Below, piece after piece: positions 51,301-60,317 of a stretch of 64,000 nucleotides of DNA. Origin of the DNA: Distichodus sexfasciatus (Eukaryota > Chordata > Actinopteri > Characiformes > Distichodontidae); assembly GCA_032718565.1 (NCBI GenBank), contig JAVGVS010000004.1:6437062-6501061 (forward strand), read 5' to 3'. The position numbers and the translations under genes were made by a program. Every line of letters begins with the position of its first letter. The first letter of the stretch is position 1. The notes beneath the pieces are model-generated. The model did not search any database, had not been told where the DNA came from, and saw only the letters and a program-made list of their open reading frames with translations.

Positions 51301-51309
51301 GGCGGCCAT
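29879..51309 (-). CDS. spire1: Protein spire homologue 1 (actin nucleator), indel-damaged
   Basis: Nucleates actin filaments through tandem WH2 domains, pairs with formins through its KIND domain, and is targeted to Rab11 vesicles by its Spir-box/FYVE-type end. Exons, 5' to 3': 51015-51309, 47595-47626, 45453-45710, 41792-41912, 38246-38320, 37038-37197, 36090-36173, 35780-35908, 35034-35075, 33438-33592, 33159-33252, 32366-32542, 31865-31999, 31581-31649, 31469-31494, 31241-31378, 29879-30137. [24 protein letters not shown] and [20 protein letters not shown]; linker [24 protein letters not shown] and [20 protein letters not shown]; end [20 protein letters not shown] ... [10 protein letters not shown] stop. 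The order and residues fit SPIRE1 rather than SPIRE2. Exons 4, 6, 7, 8 and the four before the last carry small indels (mainly losses), so the frame cannot be read continuously. The damaged exons keep the conserved residues on either side of each indel. Confidence 0.9.
30400..30426. repeat. (TA)n microsatellite
   Basis: Short uninterrupted TA tract in the last spire1 intron. Confidence 0.9.
30760..30816 (+). mobile_element. SINE-like family C fragment between TA tracts
   Basis: GGGCGGCATGGTTGCACAGT ... GCCGCCTCACAGCGAGACGG is the 5' part of family C, flanked on both sides by TATATATA. Confidence 0.7.
31241..31649 (-). CDS. spire1: spire1 FYVE-type zinc finger exons (three), indels in each
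   Basis: Exons 31581-31649, 31469-31494 and 31241-31378. Recognisable pieces: [19 protein letters not shown] (offset frame), CSQCC-like, [10 protein letters not shown], and [20 protein letters not shown] after a one-base gain. Net changes are about -2, -2 and +1. Splice sites are all present. Confidence 0.75.
31865..31999 (-). CDS. spire1: spire1 Spir-box exon, about four indels
   Basis: [11 protein letters not shown] starts in frame and [17 protein letters not shown] ends in the same frame; the Spir-box core TVEEVMHI..VLVKAEL between them is broken by changes netting minus three bases. Confidence 0.78.
32078..32340 (+). repeat. Dispersed repeat rich in AAGTACTTAAGTA motifs
   Basis: CAGTGGTGTACAGAGTAGCT start and repeated ACTTGAGTAAAAGTATCT / GAGTAAAAGTACT motifs, as in common fish transposon arms. 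In a spire1 intron. Confidence 0.5.
34160..34815 (+). repeat. (CATC)n/(TATC)n satellite, about 650 bp
   Basis: Long degenerate tetranucleotide array: CCATCCATCCATCCACCCAC types, a near-pure TATC core at 34600-34730, then CATC again. In a spire1 intron. Confidence 0.97.
35034..35075 (-). CDS. spire1: spire1 42-nt exon ([13 protein letters not shown])
   Basis: In-phase cassette with TTACAG acceptor and GTAAAG donor; it joins exon 8 (...SRL) to [11 protein letters not shown] similar short segment is optional in vertebrate spire transcripts as I recall, so it may be alternatively spliced. Confidence 0.7.
35780..35908 (-). CDS. spire1: spire1 exon 8 (WH2), one-base loss
   Basis: [20 protein letters not shown], then one G missing, then [20 protein letters not shown] in the next frame. 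The acceptor follows a (GT)n tract and the donor GTACAC runs into (AC)n on the transcribed strand. Confidence 0.82.
36090..36173 (-). CDS. spire1: spire1 exon 7 (WH2), in-frame TAG from small losses
   Basis: VNGDIP and [19 protein letters not shown] are in the same frame, but between them one C and two A are missing relative to PRLKK, giving a TAG. Net loss is three bases (84 against 87). Confidence 0.8.
36236..37020 (+). repeat. Polypurine tract of about 790 bp
   Basis: The plus strand is almost entirely A/G (AGAAGAGAAGAGGAAGAAAAG patterns), so the spire1 pre-mRNA is polypyrimidine over the whole intron between exons 6 and 7. Confidence 0.95.
37038..37197 (-). CDS. spire1: spire1 exon 6 (first WH2 region), several indels
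   Basis: Begins LWVQVMR in frame and ends [10 protein letters not shown] before GTGAGT. Between them the expected DLRNGVKL, VQER.YNPLPI, QLTP.EMLMD and IR segments appear in alternating frames; at least six changes are needed and net length is 160 against 165 in human. Some are homopolymer changes, others not (two bases lost after PLPID). Confidence 0.8.
37253..37395 (+). mobile_element. tRNA-derived SINE (family A), diverged
   Basis: GGTAAGTTGCCCCTGTG, B-box-like GGTTCAAATCCTGGG, AAAGCACTGCTTC and CATCAGCTGCC follow the family A order. Confidence 0.5.
38685..39160. repeat. TG-rich tract with a terminal (AC)n block
   Basis: TGTGTGTG interspersed with TATGCATG units from 38685 to 39030, then ACACAC at 39128-39155 in inverse orientation. 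Confidence 0.9.
39665..40733. mobile_element. Non-autonomous DNA transposon with AGGGCTGCAAC ends
   Basis: Left end AGGGCTGCAACAACTTATCG, right end (inverted) ... CATTAGTTGCAGCCCT; ATCGATTAA motifs near both ends. A well-known fish repeat type. The interior contains no transposase. Confidence 0.75.
41125..41313 (+). mobile_element. tRNA-derived SINE (family B), plus strand
   Basis: GGGCACGGTGGTCGAGCAAT head, GTGGGTTCAAATCCTACCTC B-box region, tail GTCGCTCTGGATAAGAACGT then CTGCTAAATGCCGTAGATG. Confidence 0.8.
41792..41912 (-). CDS. spire1: spire1 exon 4, two apparent single-base losses
   Basis: Starts LCTSHL in phase with exon 3, but [17 protein letters not shown] lies one frame over and the end (PEQE before NLRK of exon 5) is in the third. 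Each change falls in a C run (CACC and ATCCC). Length 121 instead of 123. Confidence 0.8.
42237..42332. repeat. (TA)n microsatellite
   Basis: About 96 bp of pure TA in a spire1 intron. Confidence 0.97.
43440..43605 (+). mobile_element. MITE 3' part, GCCTGGGCGATAYGA family
   Basis: GGGACAGTACATGAACACAC ... TTAACAGAATTC ... CTGCCCAGCCCT matches the 3' half of 12838-13240. Confidence 0.5.
45453..45710 (-). CDS. spire1: spire1 exon 3 (KIND domain core)
   Basis: 86 codons in frame from [20 protein letters not shown] to RYRDILK, including [14 protein letters not shown] and a run of nine glutamates. Acceptor is a (TG)n tract ending CCAG; donor GTGCCT is weak. Confidence 0.88.
46037..46440. mobile_element. 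MITE with GTTTACACTG ends
   Basis: Left TTAGTTTACACTGCAGGTC, right CAGTGTAAACGAGGCCTTA; internal CCGATT / AATCGGAATTG and TGTTTACA motifs repeat in inverse. In the intron between spire1 exons 2 and 3. Confidence 0.65.
46440..46650 (+). mobile_element. Retroelement tail with (TTGAA)n
   Basis: AAGGTTTCTTCCTACTAGAG, TTTTTCCTTGCCACTGTCGC, GTGCTTTGTGACAATGACTG and GCGCTATATAAATAAATTTG, then TTGAATTGAATTGAATT. A very common teleost repeat end. Confidence 0.8.
47595..47626 (-). CDS. spire1: spire1 exon 2, 32-nt microexon
   Basis: TCTGTGCAG acceptor and GTGAGT donor enclose 32 nt that complete a glycine and add [10 protein letters not shown], restoring phase with exon 3. It replaces the different human segment before VIESLG. 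Confidence 0.65.
48058..48312. mobile_element. 255-bp palindromic MITE, copy 1
   Basis: Arms of roughly 100 bp: AATCTGCCGTAATGAGTCAG ... and inverted CTCATTACGGCAGATCGGG. The interior has TTTTTCTCTTTTGG/CCAAAAAAGAAAAA. Same size as the copy at 54360. In spire1 intron 1. Confidence 0.85.
48398..48495 (+). mobile_element. SINE-like family C fragment
   Basis: CACCGCCTCACAGTGAGAGG, TTGGGTTCGATCGCCGGG, CCTTTCTGTGTGGGGTTTGC and ATGCTCTCCCCG, the longer variant of family C. Confidence 0.7.
49263..49476. mobile_element. 214-bp MITE with CACTAGAACGGCTGACTG ends
   Basis: Left TTAACACTAGAACGGCTGAC, right (inverted) GTCAGCCGTTCTTGTGCTAA, both followed inward by TGCGTCAA. The left TTAA and CACTAGAA start recall piggyBac-like elements, but the right target is not a perfect TTAA. 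Confidence 0.7.
49940..50170. promoter_or_regulatory. CpG-dense patch in spire1 intron 1
   Basis: CGCGCGCGTTATG, GGAGCGCAGCGCACCG, GTCTCGGGCCACGTCAGCGC in otherwise AT-rich DNA. Possible alternative promoter or a CpG-rich insertion; no matching spire1 exon found in it. Confidence 0.3.
50480..50998. repeat. Minisatellite (TTTGTGATGCTGGAGGATG-like)n
   Basis: Variable units built from TGTGATGCTGG, GATGTGATT and GTGGAGG/CTGGAGG over about 520 bp, directly downstream of the spire1 exon 1 donor. Confidence 0.9.
51015..51309 (-). CDS. spire1: spire1 exon 1 (start codon, KIND domain N-terminus)
   Basis: ATG 51309-51307 in a CpG-rich block; [20 protein letters not shown] leads into the KIND motif. 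98 codons plus one base, donor CTGCAG|GTAAAC. The same frame stays open through the donor into the intron minisatellite. Confidence 0.9.
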
Positions 51310-51480
51310 CAGCGTCTCCTCGGGCGGGACTCGCGCTCACTCCATCCGTGCAGCGGCACGAAGAAGCAGCTCCACCGAGCACTGGCCGCTCCCACGAGCC
51401 GCGCGCGCGACACACAGCGCGCACGTGACGGGGCGGTGGATGCGAGCGTGCGCGCTCTTAGAACTCGCAGAGGTGCGATG
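51310..51480 (-). promoter_or_regulatory. spire1: spire1 promoter/5' UTR CpG block
   Basis: CpG-rich sequence directly upstream of the spire1 ATG (GAGCCGCGCGCGCGACAC, GCGCGCACGTGACGGGGCGG), merging with exon 1. Start site not resolved. Confidence 0.55.
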
Positions 51481-52159
51481 ATCTGATCAGTATATTTATA
51501 AGATCAGCATATGGGGAACATTATTTCTAAAATTTGATTATATTTAATTCGTAACTGAGAACACAGAAATCAGCCGCAGCTAAAGTCATTTTAAAATGAG
51601 CACGAAAGCCTCGTTTTCGATTGAATGAGAAGCTGGAATATGTAAAGGCTGTATATATCTACATGAACACCTAATTAGTAAGAACAGCAAATACCTATAC
51701 ACTAAATAAAACGTATGTTTATGTAATTGAACAATATACGCAACCAGTATATTTGCTAATTATATATTACACGTTAACACCTATTATACATACAATTACT
51801 GATGACCTATGGGAAGAAAATGAAATATACTTAGAATTGGATTTCAATTTTAGCACATTTTTATCTTGACTTGTACAAATGGGTAGTAGTCATAACAACA
51901 CTAACAACAATAATAACAACAACAACAATAATAATAATAATACTTATTACGATTTAAATCTTTTGCCAAGAATGAATGTTTGAACTGGGTTTCAGAAACA
52001 CAAAAGATATTGCACTGCAGGTGGAAATGGAAGAAAGCAAGAGCATGGGTTGAGGGGTGTTAACAGTTAATTCAGAACAGTACGGGTTGGAACGGGTCAG
52101 TTTGCATCAGCTGGAAGAAAAAGGGTAATGGTTGGATTTTATCAAGTACTGATAAAAGT

Positions 52160-52735
52160 GAAAAACGTCAAACTTCCTCTCATCGTTCCACCAGAATGCG
52201 TGATGGCTTTTTTCCCACATGCCATCAGACTCTTGAACACACTTCCTGCGCTCACACTCCCCCCACACACACTCGGACTGTGAACTAACTCTCTTGCACC
52301 TCTGCACTTTACACCTCACCATTCATGTTGCACTGGAACTGTCTCTGAAAAGATGTCTAAGAATAAGAATAATGTCTATGTTTACAAACCGTACAGTATT
52401 ACTACTGCTACAACATTGCCATAATATTTGCACTGCCTCTGCCATTTGCACAACCGTTAAACATGTACATATCACAGGTCACTTTTTAACTAACTATATC
52501 TGCACAAATCATTGAAATGTATTGCACAGAATGGTTCTCCAATGCTGTTATAATATCTGTACAAACTTAAATTTCAGTCAGACTTTTTTTTAAGAATACA
52601 CTTCTATTAATAGACTGGATATGGAAATCTTTCATATTGAAAACTGTCACTAAGACAATTTCCACTTCTAGCTTAAAATGTATATTTAGTCTTATTTATA
52701 TATTGTTTATTCCATGTGCCCTATCTATTCTTTGT
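52160..52735 (+). mobile_element. LINE 3' untranslated tail fragments
   Basis: CCACATGCCATCAGACTCTTG, then AACACACTTCCTGCGCTCAC and TTGCACCTCTGCACTTTACA resemble fish non-LTR retrotransposon ends; 52669-52735 (TTATATATTGTTTATTCCAT then GTGCCC) belongs to the tail family at 25370 and 61845. Confidence 0.5.
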
Positions 52736-52863
52736 TATCAACATGTAAAATATGTATCATACGTGCATGATTTCTTTCTAAATTCTTACAAGTATATGTT
52801 TTACAGAAATAGTTTGCTCAAAAACAGTTTAAAATTTTGGCAGCAGCTTCTTGAGCCGTTACG

Positions 52864-52869
52864 TTTATT
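52864..52869 (-). terminator. trip13: Candidate polyadenylation signal of trip13
   Basis: AATAAA on the minus strand about 65 nt past the stop codon. Confidence 0.5.
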
Positions 52870-52932
52870 CAGCCGTTACTCAGTAAGACAATAAACACAA
52901 AACGAGAGAACAACACAGACATCATTTAAGCC

Positions 52933-55900
52933 TCATGAGGTGACCAGCTTGAGACGTTCCACCTTCTGCTGCTCCACGGCTTTGTCCATAGCTCGTAGAA
53001 ACTGCTCCACCGTCGTCACAGACGTCTGGAAACACACATGAGTAGAGCTTAATGCTGTAGATCTAGAGGTCGAGAAATGTCATCACAAACGTACAGGAAA
53101 AAATTACTTCATCATGGAAAATGCTGGTGTATTCCTATAATTGCGGTGCTAAATACCTCTGCGTAAAGTGCATGTGCCATCAACGGGATTTTCTTCAAAG
53201 TTCTACCACTGAAGCCTACACTCTTCCTGTAAGGGGAAAATTGAGATTTGGTCATCATAAACCTTAGAGAGATCAGTCTAAAACATATTAAGCCACATTC
53301 TCACATTCCTAAAAACTGCCATGTACTCGAAACCTGCCCGATGACCAAATAAGCTGTCTAACAATCCTTGCTAGCTTTTTTATCAGCTTTCTGGCTAATA
53401 AAAATAGATGGCTAATTTGGCCATCAGTGGGGCAGTAACTATTCTGAAGCCTAATCGAAAACCTTACAAATGAATTAAATAACGGTAAGCCTATAGCCTA
53501 AAGTCATTAAAGAGGAAGAAGGAATCAAGAGAATGATTTGTGGGATTGTAATTTTAGCCTGGCTCATTGTTACATTAAGCTCAAAATATCTTGGTCAAAA
53601 AATATTTTAATAATTGTGATGTAATCATTTAAAATGACAATTTCAGTTGCAATACATCCTACCTTTTATGTCCCTAAGTTGTACCTTTAGTTGAATTATT
53701 TTCCCTTTTAGACAAAAAGACGCATGAGCTGATCAGTGGCTCATAAACCAAGATCTGAACCAAAGTAAGAACCGTTAAAGCGCCTAATCATCATGTCATA
53801 AGTGCCTGGACATGTGGAGTTTGATGACGACAGGCAAAGCAACACACCTCTGATAATACAAGCAAAAAAAGCCCCATGAATGTAATTGTGAAGCTTCCTG
53901 ATTGTAAGAGTGTTTGCTCACTTGGCAATTTTGTGTAGCTGCAGACTGTGTAGAGTCACTTCACTCTCCACAAAGCCCACGGTGTCCAGCTCCCTCAGGG
54001 TTAGCAGCTGCTGCCTGGGCTGGATGATCTGCCTCTGGAGGGGTGGGGGTGGGGGTGGGGGAATTCATTAAATGAGTGATCTGCTCAAAGGCTGTTTTGT
54101 GGAACTCAAGAACTGAGATGAATCTACGAGTCTGCACACTCATACATGTGAGTAAAAGCTGTTATTTTTTTTAGCAAGATCACAACAAACCTTCATGAGC
54201 TCCTCCAGACAGGAGAGGTAGATGTTGTAGATGGCAGCAGCACTCGGCGGTCCAATGTAGTGCTTTATATCGGCTCTGTCCACAAAGGCCAGGTCTATTT
54301 TCTCGGTTACATTGGAGGTCGTAAGAGTCACCACATTGGGGTATCTGAAATTAAGGATAATATGTGATCCGATCTGCCATAATGAGTCGGAAGTTGGCGT
54401 TCTATTTATTTAGATACGGGCCGATTATGTTGACAAACATCAAAAATATTGATTTTTCTTTTTTGGTCTTATATGAAAGAAAAGGTCTTCAAAATTAATC
54501 TGGTCTCCAAAAAAGAAAAATCGCTATTTTTGTGATGTTTTTCAACATAATGGCCCGTATCTAAATAAATAGAACGCTGACTTCCGACTCATTATGGCAG
54601 ATCGGGTCACATATTAGGTTATTTTAACACTTACGTATGTGGCTAGTGGCTTCTCGCTTATCATAGTGAATATTCTAGTATGATGGACATTTTGTCTTAA
54701 CGGACTACACTGAATGTCAGTCACTCTTGATAAGATAAATGTAATAATAATAATAATAACAATAATAATAATAACATATTGAACATTCCATACATTTGAA
54801 TGGTTCTTAAAATGCTTGACAGAGTGCAAAGAAAAAGCACTTCATGGAAACAAGAAAAGTGGCTATATAAAATCAACAAGAATAACATGGAAATAAGAGT
54901 AGAAATAAAAAATAACATAAAAGGCATAAATCAAACAGACTGAATTGCAGCAAATGTAAACTCGACTCTGATCCTGAGAAGCAAAGGAAAAAAATAACAA
55001 TACAAGCAAACTAGTACTAGACCACCCAAAGTTCCTGCACTTTACATAACTTTCTCTCTCACACACACCCTGACCTTTTGATCTGGTCCAGCTGAGTGAG
55101 GACGGAGTTGACAACCCGAATGGCGTCTGAAGGTTCGGTACCAGCCTGTGATGCATTTCGCGCCGCCGTCAGACTCTCCACCTGAATTCAACAAAATAAA
55201 ACTCATTCTAAATTCTACTCTCCACATGCTCACACTGGACCACTGAAAAAAAAATTCAGTCGGCCAACAACAGAATCGTCAGATAACAGAACTTACCTCA
55301 TCAATTAAGACAAACACAAGAGCATCTTTGTCTTCTATAAGCTCCTGAATCTTCTGAAACATTCTGGTGACAAGTTTACCGCTCTAAAATATGAACACAC
55401 ACAGACACACGATGGTTAAGATGCGTGACGAGGAATTAAACTCAGCAACATTTTGATATGTTTATGCATAATACAACAGAGTTCTCACTGCAGTACAGGA
55501 AAACATTTTTGATACACATACTTTTTGTGTCAGGTTAAAACAAAATTTGGTTACCTCTGAAAACCACTTGGAAAACAGACTGTGGCTGTTGATCTCCACC
55601 AGCTGTCCATAGGAAAATCTGTGGAGGGCAACAAGACTTGTAAGAAAACCTGTAAATAGGGAGTTATGGGATACCTCAAGAAGCTTCCTGTTCAGCTGAC
55701 CTTTCGGACATTCGGATGGAGAGTTTCTGAGCAAGAGCTTTGCACAAGGATGTCTTCCCGGTGCCGGGGGGACCTATGGGATTAAAGGGATAAATCGCTA
55801 AAGTAGTGTAGAATATAGAGTGATAATTACGGCTGTGCGATATGACCAAAATCCCACATCCCATTAAGTCATTTGATATTTCGATAACGCAATATATCGC

Positions 55901-58900
55901 AATATAGTATATTTTCTGTAAACTGAGCAGAACTTTTGCAAGCAAAAGCCCGGTCAGCTCTGCCTACACGCAAGCTCAAATGGAACGCCAATTCGCCTAT
56001 ACATTAACACAAGTTTCCACCAATTTATTCATTAAAAAAACTCTAATATACCTGTGCTTTTTCTGCTGTTCAAAACACTGTTGTGCCATTCACGTGGCGT
56101 CGTGGTGACCACTGCAAACCATCAATATTGCTCTAAACAGTGTAATTTGCCGTAAACAGCGTATTTTGCAACACCATGAAATATATCATAGAGTGAAATA
56201 TGAAATTATAGGAGTTTAATTTCGGCATCTGATATATTTCGTCCTATCATACAGCTCTAGTGATAGTGTAGTGGAAAATAGACATGAATGGAAAGCTACA
56301 GTCAATCTATACAGCTTCTACTGAGAACAGAGATTAAAGCCTAAAAATGCTGTCTGACTAAAAATAATTTTGGTGGACCGTGGGGGACGTTCACAGGAGG
56401 AGGGTGTATTGGTAGATTACAGCCCTAAACAAATTGCTATTATGTATTTATTACTATTATTATTTGTTTTAGCATTATGTAGTATAAAAATGCCGAAACT
56501 ATAGACATACCTACTAGAAACAATAAGAACAGTGTGTGTTTTATTGACTTGCAGAGTTGTTATTATGCAGAGACATTCTATGGCTTAGTACTAAGAAGTA
56601 AAATAAGGTTAGTGCCAGGTGGAAACACTTCTTTATTCATTTGGTATCCATCTGGATACAGAAAAAATATTTGATAACAAATAATGTATTTTTCTATATA
56701 TTTTTTTTCCTAATGATGACTCTTAAACATTATAGAATGGAGAAAAAATCTGATCAAATGAGAATGAAGAAATACTAAAGTCTTACGTAATTTTGAGCCA
56801 ATCTGGACTCATTTAGCTGTATTTAGCTCCTTTTCTGGGAGAGAACTACATTTCCCACCATCCCACGTGATGGATGCGTGTCCGAAATAACCACTGAAAA
56901 TCTCAATAAATGGCTGTATTGTGAGTAGAACGCTGACAGTGGTCAGTATTTATCAGCTACACTGTAGTGTTCCATGTGAGAGTCGCAAGCGCTCAAACTC
57001 ACTGCTCGTGTGTTTACGCAGGTGATCGGCGAGCCTGCATAATCAACATTTTAATAAGAAGGCTATCCACAATTTCTATACCTCGCTTGTTCGATTGACG
57101 GAAATCCTTCACGACATTGTAGCGACGGAGAACTTTAATCCCTGTGAGAACTACTAAATGGGCTCTAATGTTATCAGCAGAGACTTTCAGTTAAAAAAGT
57201 AAAGTTCTTTCAGTAGCTTGAGGTTTTAGAAGTTTAGAAGAACTCTCTCCTTACCATGAAGCAATACAACACGATTCCAGTCCACCACGTTGCTGTCCAC
57301 ATTCTTGTCAGAGAAGAAAATCGCAGACGACACATAATCCAGCAGCTAGAAAATGAAGAAATGAAGAATGAGATGTTACATTACATTACATCCTTGTAAC
57401 GCATTAGTTTAATGCTGGTTAAAACAATGGTTAAATATCTTACTTGCTTTTTGATTTCATCCTCATAAATTAGGCTTTCCCAAACACCATGAAGTTCAGC
57501 TACGAAAAAAAAATCCATAAGATATTTGGATTAAATGTACTTGATGACCGCCCAAGCCTAATATAACACAGTTAGTTTCAATGTATCTATATTGTACAAG
57601 AGCGACACTAATGAGTTCTGATCTTGTGGCCGTTTGTTGTCTGCTGTGGGTTTTCAATGGAATGAAAAAAGGCAAAACGAGTGGACTCCAGGTGGGCAAA
57701 CCGACCTGCAGGTAGGAGCCAATGATTGGCTGCGGAGAGATTCTCCTCCTCCTCCAGGCTGAGAGAGCTGGGGCCTTCGTCATTCAGAGAGAAGATGTGA
57801 ATACACAGATTGTGCATCTTCAGATCCAGAGGCTACAGAGAGGTGGGCAAAAAATTAGGCCTTTCAGTTTCTTGACTATTGTCCAATGACTCCGTTATAT
57901 TCATTTTGACAAGTGTAAAAACCCTCTTTACTCTCTTCCCGTCGATGTCTACCACAGCAACTGACTCTACATTTTTAGCCAGGAAGTCGTTATCGAACTC
58001 TGTCCACTTGTGAGTGCCAAAGACTATGCTGTGTCTGTCAAGTAGAGCCAAGACATGCTGCCTCACTTCTGTTCGTCTTGCCGTGCTGAAGAGATAAAAA
58101 CAAAAAATTACCAAAGCCCGACTGGATTGTCAAATTGTTGGACACAACAGCCTGAACTGCAGATGGTTAAAGGTCTAAAAAATAAAAAAAGAAACATTTG
58201 GTCTGTCACTAATGTAGGGCCCTATGATTTGCGTGATGCGGAAAACGCGGACGGAATCGCGGAATTCAACAAATAAAATAAAATGGAATCCGTTGTTAAA
58301 CGCAGAATGTCGTATAATTCGCTGATATCGGTGTGTGAGCAAAGCAATGGTTTCTAATCAGTTTTGTCCGCTGCAGCCCCCTGTACGTGTTACCTGTTAA
58401 GGCGGGACTCTTTCCACACACACAAACAAACGCACAGACACAGAGGGGAAAACGTCAACAGTCAGCTATGGCGAAGAGGCTGAAACACCGAAGCCCTCAA
58501 AATAATGACGGAATTCGACTGTCAGTGCTAAGTTTAGAGCAGAACAATACCCAAACGATTTTTATGAATCGGGAGAACAACTCTTTTGTAAGTTTTGCCA
58601 GCGCACGATAGACTGCACCCGCAAGAACACGTGATGACCACTTACAGTCAAAAACTCACATCAGAAACGTTTCGTTTTGCACGAAAAAAATGAATGTTTT
58701 CTGTTGTTTACAGGTAAAAGTTTTACCAAAGCAGAAAATGTTCTGCTGAACCCCAGCACTTTGTTGAAGTTGAATGACAGTCATTTAATGTGAAAATGTT
58801 TTCTATTGCATTGTTTTTCCTCCCATCCACTCCATAATTAGACACTTTTTAACTGAAAAAATATGATTATAATGTAAAACACGGAATTCAGAAGAATAAA

Positions 58901-59188
58901 AATGGAAAAAACGGAATTCAGGAAAAAATAAAACGGAATTTAGGAAAAAACAAAGCGGATTTCATAGGGCCCTACTAATGCAGGACAGTCACACCACAAA
59001 ATGGTCCGTGTTCCAGCAGTAAATGCCGAACTTTTTGTTGAAAAAGGAGGACGATCATTTTGTAGATGCCAACAGTACCTCAGAGTTTTGACAATGACCT
59101 CAATGTGAACTTTAGTCCGATCTCTCACAGCATCCTCATTTGATTGCTGGGTAAAACTCCCAATCACGTCCATCTCCTCTGCAGCCAT
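52933..59188 (-). CDS. trip13: TRIP13/PCH2 AAA+ ATPase (pachytene checkpoint protein 2 homologue)
   Basis: Hexameric remodeller that opens HORMA proteins (MAD2 with p31comet, HORMADs) in the spindle checkpoint and meiotic recombination. Thirteen coding exons: 59079-59188, 57932-58085, 57706-57832, 57444-57499, 57255-57345, 55701-55773, 55555-55618, 55297-55383, 55075-55181, 54191-54344, 53922-54034, 53157-53226, 52933-53025. All phases agree; total 432 codons plus TGA, equal to human TRIP13. Walker A GPPGTGKTSLCKALAQKL (exon 6), pore-region INSHSLFSKWFSE, Walker B ALVFVLIDEVESL, sensor-1 TTSNVTEKID, arginine-finger FVDRADIKHYIGPP, sensor-2-side GFSGRTLKKIPLMAHALY. Start: ATG 59188, after an in-frame TAA and a probable acceptor; N-terminus MAAEEMDVIGSF differs from human. 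Donors after exons 2 (GTAAAG) and 10 (GTTTGT) are weak. No indels seen, in contrast to spire1. Confidence 0.96.
54360..54614. mobile_element. 255-bp palindromic MITE, copy 2
   Basis: TATGTGATCCGATCTGCCAT ... and inverted ATGGCAGATCGGGTCACATA, with the same interior as 48058-48312. Lies about 15 bp upstream of a trip13 exon acceptor (intron 55075-54344). Confidence 0.88.
55829..56265. mobile_element. DNA element with GCTGTGCGATATGA ends
   Basis: Begins GGCTGTGCGATATGACCAAA and ends ATATTTCGTCCTATCATACAGC; ATATCGCAATATA and CGATAACGC typical of fish GGCTGGGCGATAT elements. In a trip13 intron. Confidence 0.5.
58216..58973 (+). mobile_element. hAT element remnant with BED-type zinc finger
   Basis: Ends AGGGCCCTATGA and (inverted) TCATAGGGCCCT; octamer target duplication ACTAATGT/ACTAATGC. 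From about 58581 a frame reads LFCKFCQRTIDCTRKNT and, after a one-base shift, DDHLQSKTH, a C2H2/BED finger like CGGBP1 and hAT transposases. No catalytic domain. In trip13 intron 1. Confidence 0.82.
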
Positions 59189-59199
59189 CACTTACATGG

Positions 59200-59412
59200 G
59201 AGAAAAGGATTGAGAGGAAGAGAGAGAGTGAGAAATGGGGAGGGAGAGGGTGGAAGGGATAAAAAGACAGAAAAGAGAGGGAGTTAGAGGAGGGAGAGAG
59301 CAGCAGGGGTGATGAGGGAGGGAAAGGAGGAAGAGAGTGAGGGAGGGAGGACAGAAGGGAAGAGAGAGAAGAATAAGAGAGAGGTAGAGGATTGAGGGAG
59401 GGGGGAGATACC
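59200..59412 (+). repeat. Polypurine tract upstream of the trip13 coding start
   Basis: About 210 bp of GGAGGGAGAGAG-type sequence on the plus strand; on the trip13 strand it is a long polypyrimidine run ending at the first coding exon. Confidence 0.9.
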
Positions 59413-59538
59413 AGAGTTTACACTACTTTTTACCTTTACCATAGTGATATAGACTGATTTTTTGTTGGCACAGTAAACGGTGTCACTTTAAAGGGACCAA
59501 GACTAGTCTAGTGTTCGGCCTCACAACTGAGTTCTACG

Positions 59539-59914
59539 TAGGGTGACCAGATTTAAGTTTGTGAAAAAGGGGATACTTGGCAGCGAGCCCAAATAGGGGA
59601 TGTAGGGAGATGAGGGTTATGTGGGTTAGGGTGGGGGGTGTTTATGGACCATATACTTCGACCTTCCCCTACTCACTTCCAATCAAGTTATGCAGTAAGG
59701 CTATATGAAAAGCGAGTGGAAGTCAGTAGGGCGAGGGCGAAGTAACTAGTTTGGGAAAGCCCCATGGAAACGCAATGCAAATCCAATGTAAGAATGTTTG
59801 AGGGAGACGAAGAATGAAATCCTGGATGACGTTAGAATCCCGGCCGGACGCATTTTTGAGGTCTTAAAAAGATAAGGACATGTCTGGGGGAAAAGAAGAA
59901 GTCTGGTCACCCTG
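59539..59914. mobile_element. MITE with AGGGTGACCAGA ends
   Basis: TAGGGTGACCAGATTTAAGT at the left and GAAGTCTGGTCACCCTGG at the right, with GGGGATACTTGG / GGACATGTCTGGGGG as inner arms. Confidence 0.7.
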
Positions 59915-60317
59915 GTTCTATGTCGTATCAAACCTGTTTGTACATCTGCTACTGTTGCTTTTCCTCATAGTTTTCTTAAACGCAGTCCTTATACCATTTA
60001 TTTTGGGTACTTTTAGGGTGTATTTTTTATGAAAAGCTGGCCAGTCTCTCGAGTCAGTGTCGTCATAGCGACGAGCACACGCACGAGAGGGAAGTCACAT
60101 CGCAGGATGCCGAGACAAAAATCAGGCTATTTTAAACATTTAAACAAACGATCTCATTTGCATTGCTAATATCCAAAAAATCATGTCTGACATGATTTAA
60201 CAATCATGGATTAAGTTTAAGAAAGCACGATTCACTCTCAAAAAAGTCGTCAGAGTACAAACATACACTTTTAGCTAAGTTAGCATTTTTAGGACGGAGT
60301 TTCCCGCAGAACTCACC

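Noticed and set aside
58387..58611. Plus-strand frame MAKRLKHRSPQNNDG as a gene
   Set aside because: Lies wholly within the hAT element and is frameshifted at the zinc finger.
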